Positions 33,613 to 39,898 of a stretch of 39,898 nt of DNA are shown piece by piece. A program made the translations under genes and the position numbers. The stretch is from Bacteroides sp. (GTDB lineage: Bacteria; Bacteroidota; Bacteroidia; Bacteroidales; Muribaculaceae). The notes under the pieces are model-generated. The model ran no database searches. It saw nothing but the letters and a program-made list of their open reading frames with translations, and was not told the DNA's origin. Location: NCBI GenBank assembly GCA_014801585.1, contig JAAVDX010000020.1:1-39898 (forward strand). Direction: 5' to 3'. How positions within the stretch are numbered: the first letter of the stretch is position 1; each line of letters begins with the position of its first letter.

Positions 33613-33701
33613 GTTTCGCAAGTTCAACCTTCGAAGCAGGTTTTATTATTTATTACTTATTACTTTTTAAGTTTCGCAATATGAACTTGCGAAACTTAAA
33701 C
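33611..33701. repeat. Dispersed intergenic element, copy C, with flanking 9-bp direct repeat
   Basis: Begins AAGTTTCGCAAGTTCA (33611-33626), whose exact reverse complement is at 33682-33697. In between are TTATTAC-type 7-bp units, and a second copy of the left arm (33669-33679) makes an 11-bp hairpin with 33687-33697. CGGTAATCT stands on both sides (33602-33610 and 33702-33710). The left copy ends the batDE frame (ACG GTA ATC T-AA); the right copy continues GA, which would have read ATC TGA. This suggests insertion inside a TGA stop, now rebuilt as TAA. Confidence 0.65.
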
Positions 33702-33741
33702 CGGTAATCTGACCCCTGAACAACTTTTTTTGATATTGAAT

Positions 33742-33787
33742 CCCTCTGATCACGCTTTGTCCCCTATCCGTTTGATCAGAGGGTTTT
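33742..33787 (+). terminator. Terminator of the Bat operon
   Basis: 11-bp perfect stem CCCTCTGATCA (33742-33752) with TGATCAGAGGG (33773-33783), 20-nt loop, then TTTT. Without element C it would lie about 40 bp after the batDE stop codon, the usual place. Confidence 0.8.
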
Positions 33788-33886
33788 AAGTTTTAATGAC
33801 TTCCTTGATAAAATGTAGAGAATCAACCTGCTATAAATGAAAAATATTTTTTATGTTATACAACATTTAAAATTTTTGTCAATTTG

Positions 33887-33918
33887 TTTGCGTGTTGAGA
33901 TTTTATTGTTTAACTTAG
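33887..33918 (+). promoter_or_regulatory. Promoter for the small DNA-binding protein gene
   Basis: TTTG (33887-33890), 20 bp, TAACTTAG (33911-33918; one mismatch). The start would be near 33925, giving a leader of about 124 nt. Confidence 0.55.
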
Positions 33919-33960
33919 CGAGTGAAAAGCCGGGGTGACTCCTCGCCGGGCTGATGAGAG

Positions 33961-34012
33961 GTCTTTTGGCATCCCCTGATTGCACTGCATGGAAGCTGTT
34001 TGCCGAAAAGAC
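33961..34012 (+). other. Inverted repeat in a 5' leader
   Basis: GTCTTTTGGCA (33961-33971) pairs with TGCCGAAAAGAC (34001-34012), one base bulged, enclosing about 29 nt. It ends 36 nt before the start codon of the 86-residue DNA-binding protein gene. A second GC-rich element (33929-33950, CCGGGG...CGCCGGG) precedes it. This could be a regulatory leader structure; no known riboswitch consensus was recognised. Confidence 0.35.
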
Positions 34013-34048
34013 AGAACCCAAAATCAATCACTTCAAAATACTGACCCT

Positions 34049-34309
34049 ATGAGCAAAACTATTAGTTTCAACGAACTTCGTCGTCTCAAAGACAGTTTGC
34101 CCGACGGTGCCACTCACCGTATCGCCGACGAATTGAATCTTACAGTGCAGACAGTGCGCAATTATTTCGGCGGTGTCAACTATCAGTTCGGGAAGAACAT
34201 CGGTATGCACATTGAGCCCGGTCCCGACGGAGGTATCGTTGTCCTTGACGATACTACAATCTACGACATGGCTCTCAAAATCCTCGAAGAAGAAAAGGTA
34301 GCCGAGTAA
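34049..34309 (+). CDS. Small helix-turn-helix-like DNA-binding protein
   Basis: 86 residues. LPDGATHRIADELNLTVQTVRNYFGG looks like a helix-turn-helix that reads DNA through the second helix. It is followed by a beta segment with the conserved IGMHIEPGPDGGIVVLDDTTI and a C-terminal amphipathic helix (YDMALKILEEEKVAE). I recall near-identical small proteins across Bacteroidales, described only as DNA-binding; the regulated genes are unknown. The start is at ATG 34049 because upstream in-frame codons (from 33980) encode no conserved residues and lie in the structured leader. It is a single-gene unit with promoter 33887-33918 and terminator 34337-34380. Confidence 0.85.
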   Translation: MSKTISFNELRRLKDSLPDGATHRIADELNLTVQTVRNYFGGVNYQFGKNIGMHIEPGPDGGIVVLDDTTIYDMALKILEEEKVAE

Positions 34310-34336
34310 AATTAAGGCTCTACTGAAAGAATCACT

Positions 34337-34380
34337 CGGGCATCCCGTAGGCAAAATCCGCCGCCGGGATGCCCGTTTTA
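34337..34380 (+). terminator. Terminator after the DNA-binding protein gene
   Basis: 11-bp perfect stem CGGGCATCCCG (34337-34347) with CGGGATGCCCG (34365-34375), followed by TTTTAT. Confidence 0.8.
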
Positions 34381-34444
34381 TGATTTATTTACTCTTTACT
34401 GAAATTACTTATGGTCGGAGGATGGCTACCTCAGTAGTTTTTAT

Positions 34445-34452
34445 TAATTTTG
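34445..34452 (+). promoter_or_regulatory. Possible -7 element for mutS2
   Basis: TAATTTTG, 25 nt upstream of the mutS2 start codon. No TTTG at the expected -33 position, so confidence is low. Confidence 0.3.
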
Positions 34453-34477
34453 TATTTTGAATTTTTGAGGTGAAAAG

Positions 34478-37012
34478 ATGATATTTCCGGAATCGTTTGA
34501 AAGTAAAATAGGATTCGATAAGATCCGTCAGCTCGTAGAAGAAAAGTGCTCCGGTCCGCTCTCGGCAGAGGAAGCTCGGAAGATGAGTTTTTCCCGCGAT
34601 TATGACGTTGTCAGTCGCATGTTGTGGCAGACCGACGAGATGCTTACTGTCATATCCAATTCGCTCGACCTTCATCTCCACGATGTGGCTGAAGCATCAG
34701 CCGCCGTCAATGAATTGAGAGCTGAGGGTGCGTATCTCACGCCCAAGCGTCTTTATGCCCTTCTGCAGATGCTCTTGCAGGCGGATGAGGTTCGGGCCTT
34801 TTTTTCAAAATATTCATCGGCCGGTTCGGAAGAGGGGAGAGGAAGCGGAGCCAAGGATCGCGGTGTGACGTCTACAGGTGAGAAGAATCTCTCCTTCCCG
34901 GCTTTAGCCAAGGTCGCTTCGCGTCTCGAATCTTTCCCCGATCTCATTTCAGCTATTAACTCTACCGTCAATAAGTTTGGCGAAGTAAAGGATACGGCTT
35001 CCGACCGCCTTTATGAAATTCGACGTAGCCTGCGGGCTGCCGCAGGTTCGATGTCGAAGGCTATGCGCCGCGTACTCGATCGTGCGGCCGCGGAAGGTAT
35101 TATCGATAAGGATACCTCAGCCTCAATGCGCGACGGTCGCCTCGTGATTCCCGTCGAGGCAGGCAAGAAACGTTCGATTTCCGGTATCGTCCACGATTCT
35201 TCCGCTACGGGTAAGACAGTTTTTATCGAACCCTTGGAAGTAGTCGAAGCCTCCAATCGGATGCGCGAACTCGAAATGGAAGAGCAACGCGAGATTGTGG
35301 AGGTGCTGAAAGCCCTTGCCGTCCGTCTCCGGCCTCACGCTTCGGAAGTCGGAGCATGTTGCCGTGTCTTGGCTCGGCTGGATTTCATTAGAGCTAAGGC
35401 GTTGGTGGCAAAGGATGTCGACGGACGTATGCCTCAACTGGAAAGAGACCGGGTGATTGAATGGTATCATGCCGTCCATCCTCAGCTGCTCCTCGCCTTG
35501 CGCAGGCAGGGAAAGGATGTTGTGCCTCTATCGCTGACCCTCGATTCCCGACAGAGAATTTTGATAATCTCAGGTCCGAATGCCGGCGGTAAATCCGTCA
35601 CTTTGAAGACTGTCGGAGTCGTGCAGTACATGATGCAATGCGGAATGTTACCTACAGTCTACGAAAATTCCCACATGGGTATCTTCGATAATATTTTCGT
35701 AGATATAGGCGACGAGCAGTCGATGGAGTCCGACCTCTCTACATATTCTTCTCATCTGAAGAATATGAAATTCTTTCTCCAGCATTCCTCAAAACGTACT
35801 CTTATCCTTGCCGACGAGATGGGCTCGGGCACCGAACCGCAGATCGGCGGTGCTCTTGCACAGGCCATTCTCGTAAAATTGGCAAAAAGCGGATGCCTCG
35901 GTATCATTACTACCCACTATCAGAATCTTAAGACCTTCGCCGGCGAGACGGAAGGTTTCGTTAATGGTGCGATGCTTTATGATCGGCAGCATCTGCAGCC
36001 GTCGTTCCAGCTTTCTGTCGGTAATCCGGGTAGCTCGTTTGCCATAGAGATTGCCCGTAAGATAGGCCTCGATGGTGATGTTATTGAGAAAGCAAAGGAG
36101 ATCGTCGGCAGTGATTATGTCAATCTTGATAAGTATCTTCTCGATGTGGCTCGCGATCGCCGCTATTGGCAGAATAAGCGACAGAATATCAAGGAGAAGG
36201 AGTCGCGCCTCGACGATCTCCTCTCGAAATATGAAGATAAGGCCGATGATCTTAAATCTCAGCGTAACGCGATTCTACATGACGCCAAGGCGGAGGCAAA
36301 GGAGATTCTTGCCACTGCTAATGCCCGCATAGAAAAAGCGATTCGCGAGATTCGCGAGGCTCAGGCTGAGAAAGAATCTACCAAGAAAATCCGCAACGAA
36401 TTCGATGCCTATAAGAAAAGTGTCGTGGAATCCGAACCTGAGGCCGCCCCGACTCCCGAACCGCTTAAGGATCTTCGCCATAAAAGTCGGCGCAGCAAGG
36501 AGGAGAGGATGCAGCGTTCGTCTCGTCAGGCTGTCGACACCCGCAAGGAACTGGCCGTTGGCGATTTCGTCAAGATGAAAGATGGCAACGTCCCCGGTCA
36601 GATTATGAAGATTGAGGGTAAGAAGGCTGAAGTTGCTTTCGGTGCCCTGCGCACGATGGTTGAACTCTCCCGCCTTACTCCTTCGGCCGCTCCCAAGCAG
36701 TCGGCGCTTACTCAGACTCCCGGAATTTCAAGTCAGACGTCAGCTGCCGCCCGCGAACGTCAGCTCAACTTTAAAGCCGAGATTGACGTGAGGGGAATGA
36801 GAGGAGATGAGGCTGTGCAGGCCATTATATATTTCCTTGATGATGCCGTCCAATTTAACGCCCGCCGACTGAGAATCCTTCATGGCACAGGCACGGGTAT
36901 CCTGAAGACTCTCATCCGACAGCAACTCAATGCCAATACGGCCGTCGCCTCTTTCCGCGATGAAGATGTGCGTTTCGGAGGAGCTGGAATCACGGTTGTC
37001 GACATGGTCTGA
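34478..37012 (+). CDS. mutS2: MutS2 family protein (ATPase with Smr nuclease domain)
   Basis: 844 residues. MutS2 proteins lack the mismatch-recognition domain of MutS; they act on branched DNA to limit recombination, or on collided ribosomes. In order: core and lever helices (1-330); ATPase with Walker A ISGPNAGGKSVTLKTVG, Walker B TLILADEMGSGTEPQIGGAL and ITTHYQNLKTFA; a long charged coiled coil (about 545-655, KRQNIKEKESRLDDLLSKYE); a KOW-like beta domain (AVGDFVKMKDGNVPGQIMKI); and a C-terminal Smr domain (about 763-840) with EIDVRGMRGDEA and RILHGTGTGILKTLI. All parts are present and the length is normal for the phylum. It has 168 bp of its own upstream region. The SGNH gene follows 87 bp later with no terminator seen. 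Confidence 0.95.
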   Translation: MIFPESFESKIGFDKIRQLVEEKCSGPLSAEEARKMSFSRDYDVVSRMLWQTDEMLTVISNSLDLHLHDVAEASAAVNELRAEGAYLTPKRLYALLQMLLQADEVRAFFSKYSSAGSEEGRGSGAKDRGVTSTGEKNLSFPALAKVASRLESFPDLISAINSTVNKFGEVKDTASDRLYEIRRSLRAAAGSMSKAMRRVLDRAAAEGIIDKDTSASMRDGRLVIPVEAGKKRSISGIVHDSSATGKTVFIEPLEVVEASNRMRELEMEEQREIVEVLKALAVRLRPHASEVGACCRVLARLDFIRAKALVAKDVDGRMPQLERDRVIEWYHAVHPQLLLALRRQGKDVVPLSLTLDSRQRILIISGPNAGGKSVTLKTVGVVQYMMQCGMLPTVYENSHMGIFDNIFVDIGDEQSMESDLSTYSSHLKNMKFFLQHSSKRTLILADEMGSGTEPQIGGALAQAILVKLAKSGCLGIITTHYQNLKTFAGETEGFVNGAMLYDRQHLQPSFQLSVGNPGSSFAIEIARKIGLDGDVIEKAKEIVGSDYVNLDKYLLDVARDRRYWQNKRQNIKEKESRLDDLLSKYEDKADDLKSQRNAILHDAKAEAKEILATANARIEKAIREIREAQAEKESTKKIRNEFDAYKKSVVESEPEAAPTPEPLKDLRHKSRRSKEERMQRSSRQAVDTRKELAVGDFVKMKDGNVPGQIMKIEGKKAEVAFGALRTMVELSRLTPSAAPKQSALTQTPGISSQTSAAARERQLNFKAEIDVRGMRGDEAVQAIIYFLDDAVQFNARRLRILHGTGTGILKTLIRQQLNANTAVASFRDEDVRFGGAGITVVDMV

Positions 37013-37099
37013 AACTTTTTCATTATTCATTTGAACCTGATTCATTAGTCTCGGCTCCACACAGTAAGATTTTCTAAATAGATTTGAGATAAATATAAA

Positions 37100-37903
37100 G
37101 TGAAAAAATCCAACTATGCAGGGTTATGGTTGCTTCTCGCAACAGCCTTGATAATTGTGCTGACAGTAGCTTTCTCCGATGATATTTCGTTAGGAAGTTA
37201 CACCATTAAGAAAGCGCCTTTCCGCGAAAGTCTGCTTACCGACCACGATGCGGAAGCTCGCGAGGCCGCTCAGCAGGATTCAATTCTTGCTGTCCGCCGT
37301 GAAGAGCAGGAGAAGAGAGAAAAGGAAGTGCACGTCGATTCCACCTCCCAATCGATCCTTCTCATCGGCGACTCGATGACCCTCAATCTTGCATACCGTC
37401 TTGCTCAGTATGCCAAACACAATGGCCATACCTTCCATTCTGTCAACTGGGATTCAAGCGGCACCGTAAAATGGGGTAAATCTCGTCATCTTGAAGAATT
37501 TATAAAGGAGTATGGTGCAACATATGTGTTCATCTCTCTTGGATCCAACGAACTTTATATCAAAGACCCTAAATCTCACCTTAAGTATATCGAGTCCATA
37601 CTCGAACAGGTAGGCGATCGCCCCTACGTGTGGATCGGTCCCCCCAACTGGAAAGAAGATTTCGGTATCAACGACCTTCTTGAGGCCACCTGCGTCCCCG
37701 GTGGATTCTTCCGTAGCGCCGGAATGGAATTTGAGCGTAAGAAGGACGGTATCCATCCTACCCGCGAAGCTTCCGCGCTATGGATTGACAGCATTGCCCG
37801 TTGGATGCCCAAATCTTCTCATCCTATCATAATGGATACTCCCCCCGACTCCATCGGTAAGGTCTCTCCAAACGTAAAATACATGAAAGCAACCGACAAA
37901 TAA
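37100..37903 (+). CDS. Membrane-anchored SGNH/GDSL-type hydrolase (partner of the MBOAT protein)
   Basis: 267 residues starting at GTG. One membrane anchor (about 9-25), then a charged helical, coiled-coil-like stalk (about 48-78, EAREAAQQDSILAVRREEQEKREKE). A periplasmic SGNH domain follows with LLIGDSMT (Ser92), a Gly in the WDSSGTVKW region, SLGSNELY (Asn150) and KKDGIHPT (Asp216, His219). The triad looks complete. In MBOAT/SGNH pairs the SGNH protein moves or removes acyl groups on an extracytoplasmic glycan. It is 48 bp upstream of the MBOAT gene, so the pair is probably co-transcribed. The glycan acceptor is unknown. Confidence 0.88.
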   Translation: MKKSNYAGLWLLLATALIIVLTVAFSDDISLGSYTIKKAPFRESLLTDHDAEAREAAQQDSILAVRREEQEKREKEVHVDSTSQSILLIGDSMTLNLAYRLAQYAKHNGHTFHSVNWDSSGTVKWGKSRHLEEFIKEYGATYVFISLGSNELYIKDPKSHLKYIESILEQVGDRPYVWIGPPNWKEDFGINDLLEATCVPGGFFRSAGMEFERKKDGIHPTREASALWIDSIARWMPKSSHPIIMDTPPDSIGKVSPNVKYMKATDK

Positions 37904-37951
37904 ATCTTCATTATAATTTTTATAGTTCGTAAATAAGATTAAAGAACTTCA

Positions 37952-39448
37952 ATGATACATTTCGAAGATCTCATAAATAATTTGCCCCTTGTCGGAAAGA
38001 ACATTCTCCACATGCTCGAGTACGACCCGTCGGCACCCATGCTCTTCTCTTCGGGTCTATTCTGGTTGCTTTTCATCATCATGCTTCCGATTTACGCCCT
38101 TCTGAAGGGGAGCAAACCGAAGATGGTGCTCTTCATCCTCTTCTTTTCTCTCTATTTCTATTACAAGTCGTCAGGGCTCTTCTTCCTCATGCTCATCGCC
38201 ACGTCTCTCGTAGATTGGTTGATATCGCTACGCATAGCGCAGACTGAATCCCGGGGAGGAAAGAAAGCCTGGATGTGGCTCTCCATAGTAATATCCCTCT
38301 CGATACTCGGATATTTTAAATACGCCAATTTCTTCCTATGGAACTGGAATCAGATGGTGCAAGGCAATTTTCAGCCTCTCGACATCATTCTCCCCGTCGG
38401 CATATCTTTCTATACCTTCCAATCCATCTCTTATGTGGTAGATGTATATAAGGAGAGGATTCGTCCCACCCGCAACTGGTTCGACTATCTTTTCTTCCTC
38501 TCTTTCTTCCCGGCTCTCGTCGCCGGCCCAATCGTAAGAGCCGATTATTTCCTCCCCCAGCTTGAAAAGAATGAACGAGCCGATTCTGCAATGATCTGGA
38601 GCGGCCTATGGCTGATCATAATAGGCATTATCAAGAAAGCACTCATAGCCGACTACATCTCTCAATACAACGATCTCATATTTAATGACCCCGCTTTATA
38701 TACCGGAGTCCAGACCCTTATGGGAGTCCTCGGCTATACGATGCAGATCTATTGCGATTTCTCCGGTTATTCCGACATGGCTATCGGACTCGCTCTCATT
38801 ATGGGATTTCGACTCGGCATCAACTTCAACTCTCCCTATCAGAGCCGCAACCTCACAGAATTCTGGCGTCGCTGGCACATCTCCCTCTCCTCATGGCTTC
38901 GCGATTATGTCTACATCCCTCTCGGGGGCAATAGAAAAGGCACGTTCCGCACCTATCTCAACAATTTCCTTACGATGCTCATCGGAGGTCTATGGCACGG
39001 AGCCGCATGGAAATTCATCTTCTGGGGAGCAATGCACGGAGTAGGTCTTGCAGTCCACAAAGCCTGTCAACCCGTATTAAAGAAAATCCCCGACAACTGG
39101 CTAACGATATTTATAGCCTGGTTGCTCACGTTCATCTACGTATCCCTGCTATGGGTATTCTTCCGGGCCGCAAGTTTCGAAGATTCCATATTAATAATAA
39201 AGAATATCTTCATCGACTTCTATCCCGACCAGATAATTCAATTTGCCGGCCAACGTCCCCAATGGTGTATAATGATGGTCCTCCTCATCATCTTCCACTT
39301 CCTCCCGGCAAAGTGGGGCGAAAAAATCGAAAACTGGTTCATCCGCATGCCCTGGATAATAAAATTAGGCATATTCCTGATAGCCGTACAGCTCGTAATA
39401 GAATTCATGACCGCCGAAGTAGCCCCCTTCATCTACTTCCAATTCTAA
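37952..39448 (+). CDS. MBOAT family O-acyltransferase (AlgI/DltB-like)
   Basis: 498 residues with about 11 membrane helices. The MBOAT core has LPVGISFYTFQSISYVVDVYK, FFPALVAGPIVRADYFLPQ, FSGYSDMAIGLALIMGF, and NLTEFWRRWHISLSSWLRDYVYIPLGGNRKG with His309. The catalytic His349 lies in MLIGGLWHGAAWKFIFWGAMHG. Such proteins carry an acyl group, usually acetyl, across the inner membrane to a periplasmic partner that places it on a polysaccharide, peptidoglycan or teichoic acid. With the SGNH protein just upstream this makes a two-gene envelope-acylation cassette. No glycosyltransferases adjoin it, so the target cannot be named. A terminator follows at 39517-39562. Confidence 0.92.
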   Translation: MIHFEDLINNLPLVGKNILHMLEYDPSAPMLFSSGLFWLLFIIMLPIYALLKGSKPKMVLFILFFSLYFYYKSSGLFFLMLIATSLVDWLISLRIAQTESRGGKKAWMWLSIVISLSILGYFKYANFFLWNWNQMVQGNFQPLDIILPVGISFYTFQSISYVVDVYKERIRPTRNWFDYLFFLSFFPALVAGPIVRADYFLPQLEKNERADSAMIWSGLWLIIIGIIKKALIADYISQYNDLIFNDPALYTGVQTLMGVLGYTMQIYCDFSGYSDMAIGLALIMGFRLGINFNSPYQSRNLTEFWRRWHISLSSWLRDYVYIPLGGNRKGTFRTYLNNFLTMLIGGLWHGAAWKFIFWGAMHGVGLAVHKACQPVLKKIPDNWLTIFIAWLLTFIYVSLLWVFFRAASFEDSILIIKNIFIDFYPDQIIQFAGQRPQWCIMMVLLIIFHFLPAKWGEKIENWFIRMPWIIKLGIFLIAVQLVIEFMTAEVAPFIYFQF

Positions 39449-39516
39449 AAGAATCCGTCCCCCCTCACACGAAGACATCCCGCTCAGCAAAATACCGCGC
39501 AGCAAAATCTAAAATC

Positions 39517-39562
39517 AAGCCCGTATCAATGGAAGCGAAAGCCCCATCGATACGGGCTTTTT
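39517..39562 (+). terminator. Terminator after the MBOAT gene
   Basis: 16-position stem (39517-39532 with 39544-39559, one mismatch), 11-nt loop, and TTTTT at the end. Confidence 0.8.
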
Positions 39563-39898
39563 CCAAAATCCAAAAAAATTAAAAAATCCGCACCAATCCG
39601 TCCCCCGTCCGTATCCGTGCCAGGGCAATCGGGGCTTGCCCCGATCCTGATCCGCGTAAGAAAAAAATAACCCCCATCCCCCCCAAAAAAGCCCATCCCT
39701 CCCCCCAAGAAAAGCATAGTTCAGTGAAGCGCCTAACAGGCGCGGCCAAAAAAATCCCCCCAAAAACCAAAAAAATCTCCCTGACCAAAACAAAAACCTG
39801 CCGAATAACATAATTCTCCAAAATTCTATTAACGTTCATTAACAAAAATAAACAAAATTTTATCACACAAGAAATCAACAAATTACCCCACAAAAACG
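39563..39898. other. G-poor, C- and A-run-rich intergenic stretch
   Basis: The plus strand here is built of C runs and A runs with very few G or T. Two small hairpins stand out: ATCGGGGC/GCCCCGAT near 39629-39646 and GCGCCTaacAGGCGC near 39730-39745. From about 39800 the composition turns A/T-rich with TTAACGTTCATTAA. No plausible gene on either strand; open frames opposite the C runs code for Gly/Trp/Phe-rich nonsense. It may run up to a gene outside the window. Confidence 0.5.

Noticed and set aside
33951..34012. CTGATGA string followed downstream by GAAA: possible hammerhead ribozyme
   Set aside because: The GAAA lies within the inverted-repeat arm, about 50 nt away, and no stems of the hammerhead core can be drawn around the pair of motifs.
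33980..34048. 23-residue N-terminal extension of the small DNA-binding protein
   Set aside because: It uses a TTG start inside a structured leader, and the conserved protein begins at MSKTISFNEL (34049).
39515..39893. Gly/Trp/Phe-rich minus-strand frames at the right end
   Set aside because: Produced by G runs opposite the C runs; no conserved residues, signal peptide or start context.

Overview
The window looks like the chromosome of an anaerobic Gram-negative gut bacterium of the order Bacteroidales, probably near Muribaculaceae (inference; there is no rRNA here to settle it). The evidence is a near absence of Shine-Dalgarno sites, several promoters of the Bacteroidetes type (TTTG or TTGG, 19-21 bp, TAnnTTTG), a complete Bat aerotolerance operon, lipid A/Kdo genes (kdsB, lpxK), a PPi-dependent phosphofructokinase and a secreted C10 (streptopain-type) protease. 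I see no prophage, insertion sequence with a transposase, CRISPR array or rRNA operon.

Layout. 1-3.7 kb: tRNA-Cys and a large secreted C10 protease, both on the minus strand. 3.7-10 kb, plus strand: kdsB, PPi-phosphofructokinase, an MFS carrier that resembles MFSD1, a secreted protein with the same Spi-type prodomain as the C10 protease but no protease core, and a small membrane protein. 10-15.8 kb: malate dehydrogenase and a TsaC/YrdC protein (minus), MTA/SAH nucleosidase (plus), then mazG-topB-FeoB-associated protein (minus). 16-24.5 kb, plus strand: nrnA-DUF4827-glmM followed by sppA-lpxK-punA-thiL. 24.6-33.6 kb: the Bat operon (MoxR ATPase, DUF58, membrane protein, BatA, BatB, BatC and a BatD-BatE fusion). 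34-39.4 kb: a small DNA-binding protein, mutS2 and an SGNH hydrolase/MBOAT acyltransferase pair. The last 450 bp are a very G-poor, C/A-rich intergenic stretch.

How the genes work together. Most genes are housekeeping: envelope precursor supply (kdsB, glmM, lpxK), nucleotide salvage and sanitation (mtnN, punA, mazG, nrnA), central carbon metabolism (pfp, mdh) and DNA maintenance (topB, mutS2). The Bat genes encode a membrane complex of von Willebrand A and TPR proteins run by a MoxR ATPase. The SGNH/MBOAT pair probably O-acylates an envelope glycan.

The most unusual signals are not ordinary genes. (1) Three related intergenic elements, A at about 12.66, B at 30.65 and C at 33.61 kb, share an alignable leader of about 47 nt, 7-bp-period TTATTAC tracts and a closing hairpin. 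Copy C is bounded by a 9-bp direct repeat and seems to have landed inside the stop codon of the last bat gene. (2) BatD and BatE are fused through a segment that still looks like a signal peptide. (3) A second repeat (core ATTTAAATTC(C)AAACACT) occurs three times, two copies facing each other in the nrnA leader. (4) A free-standing Spi-like protein lies 5 kb from a C10 protease.
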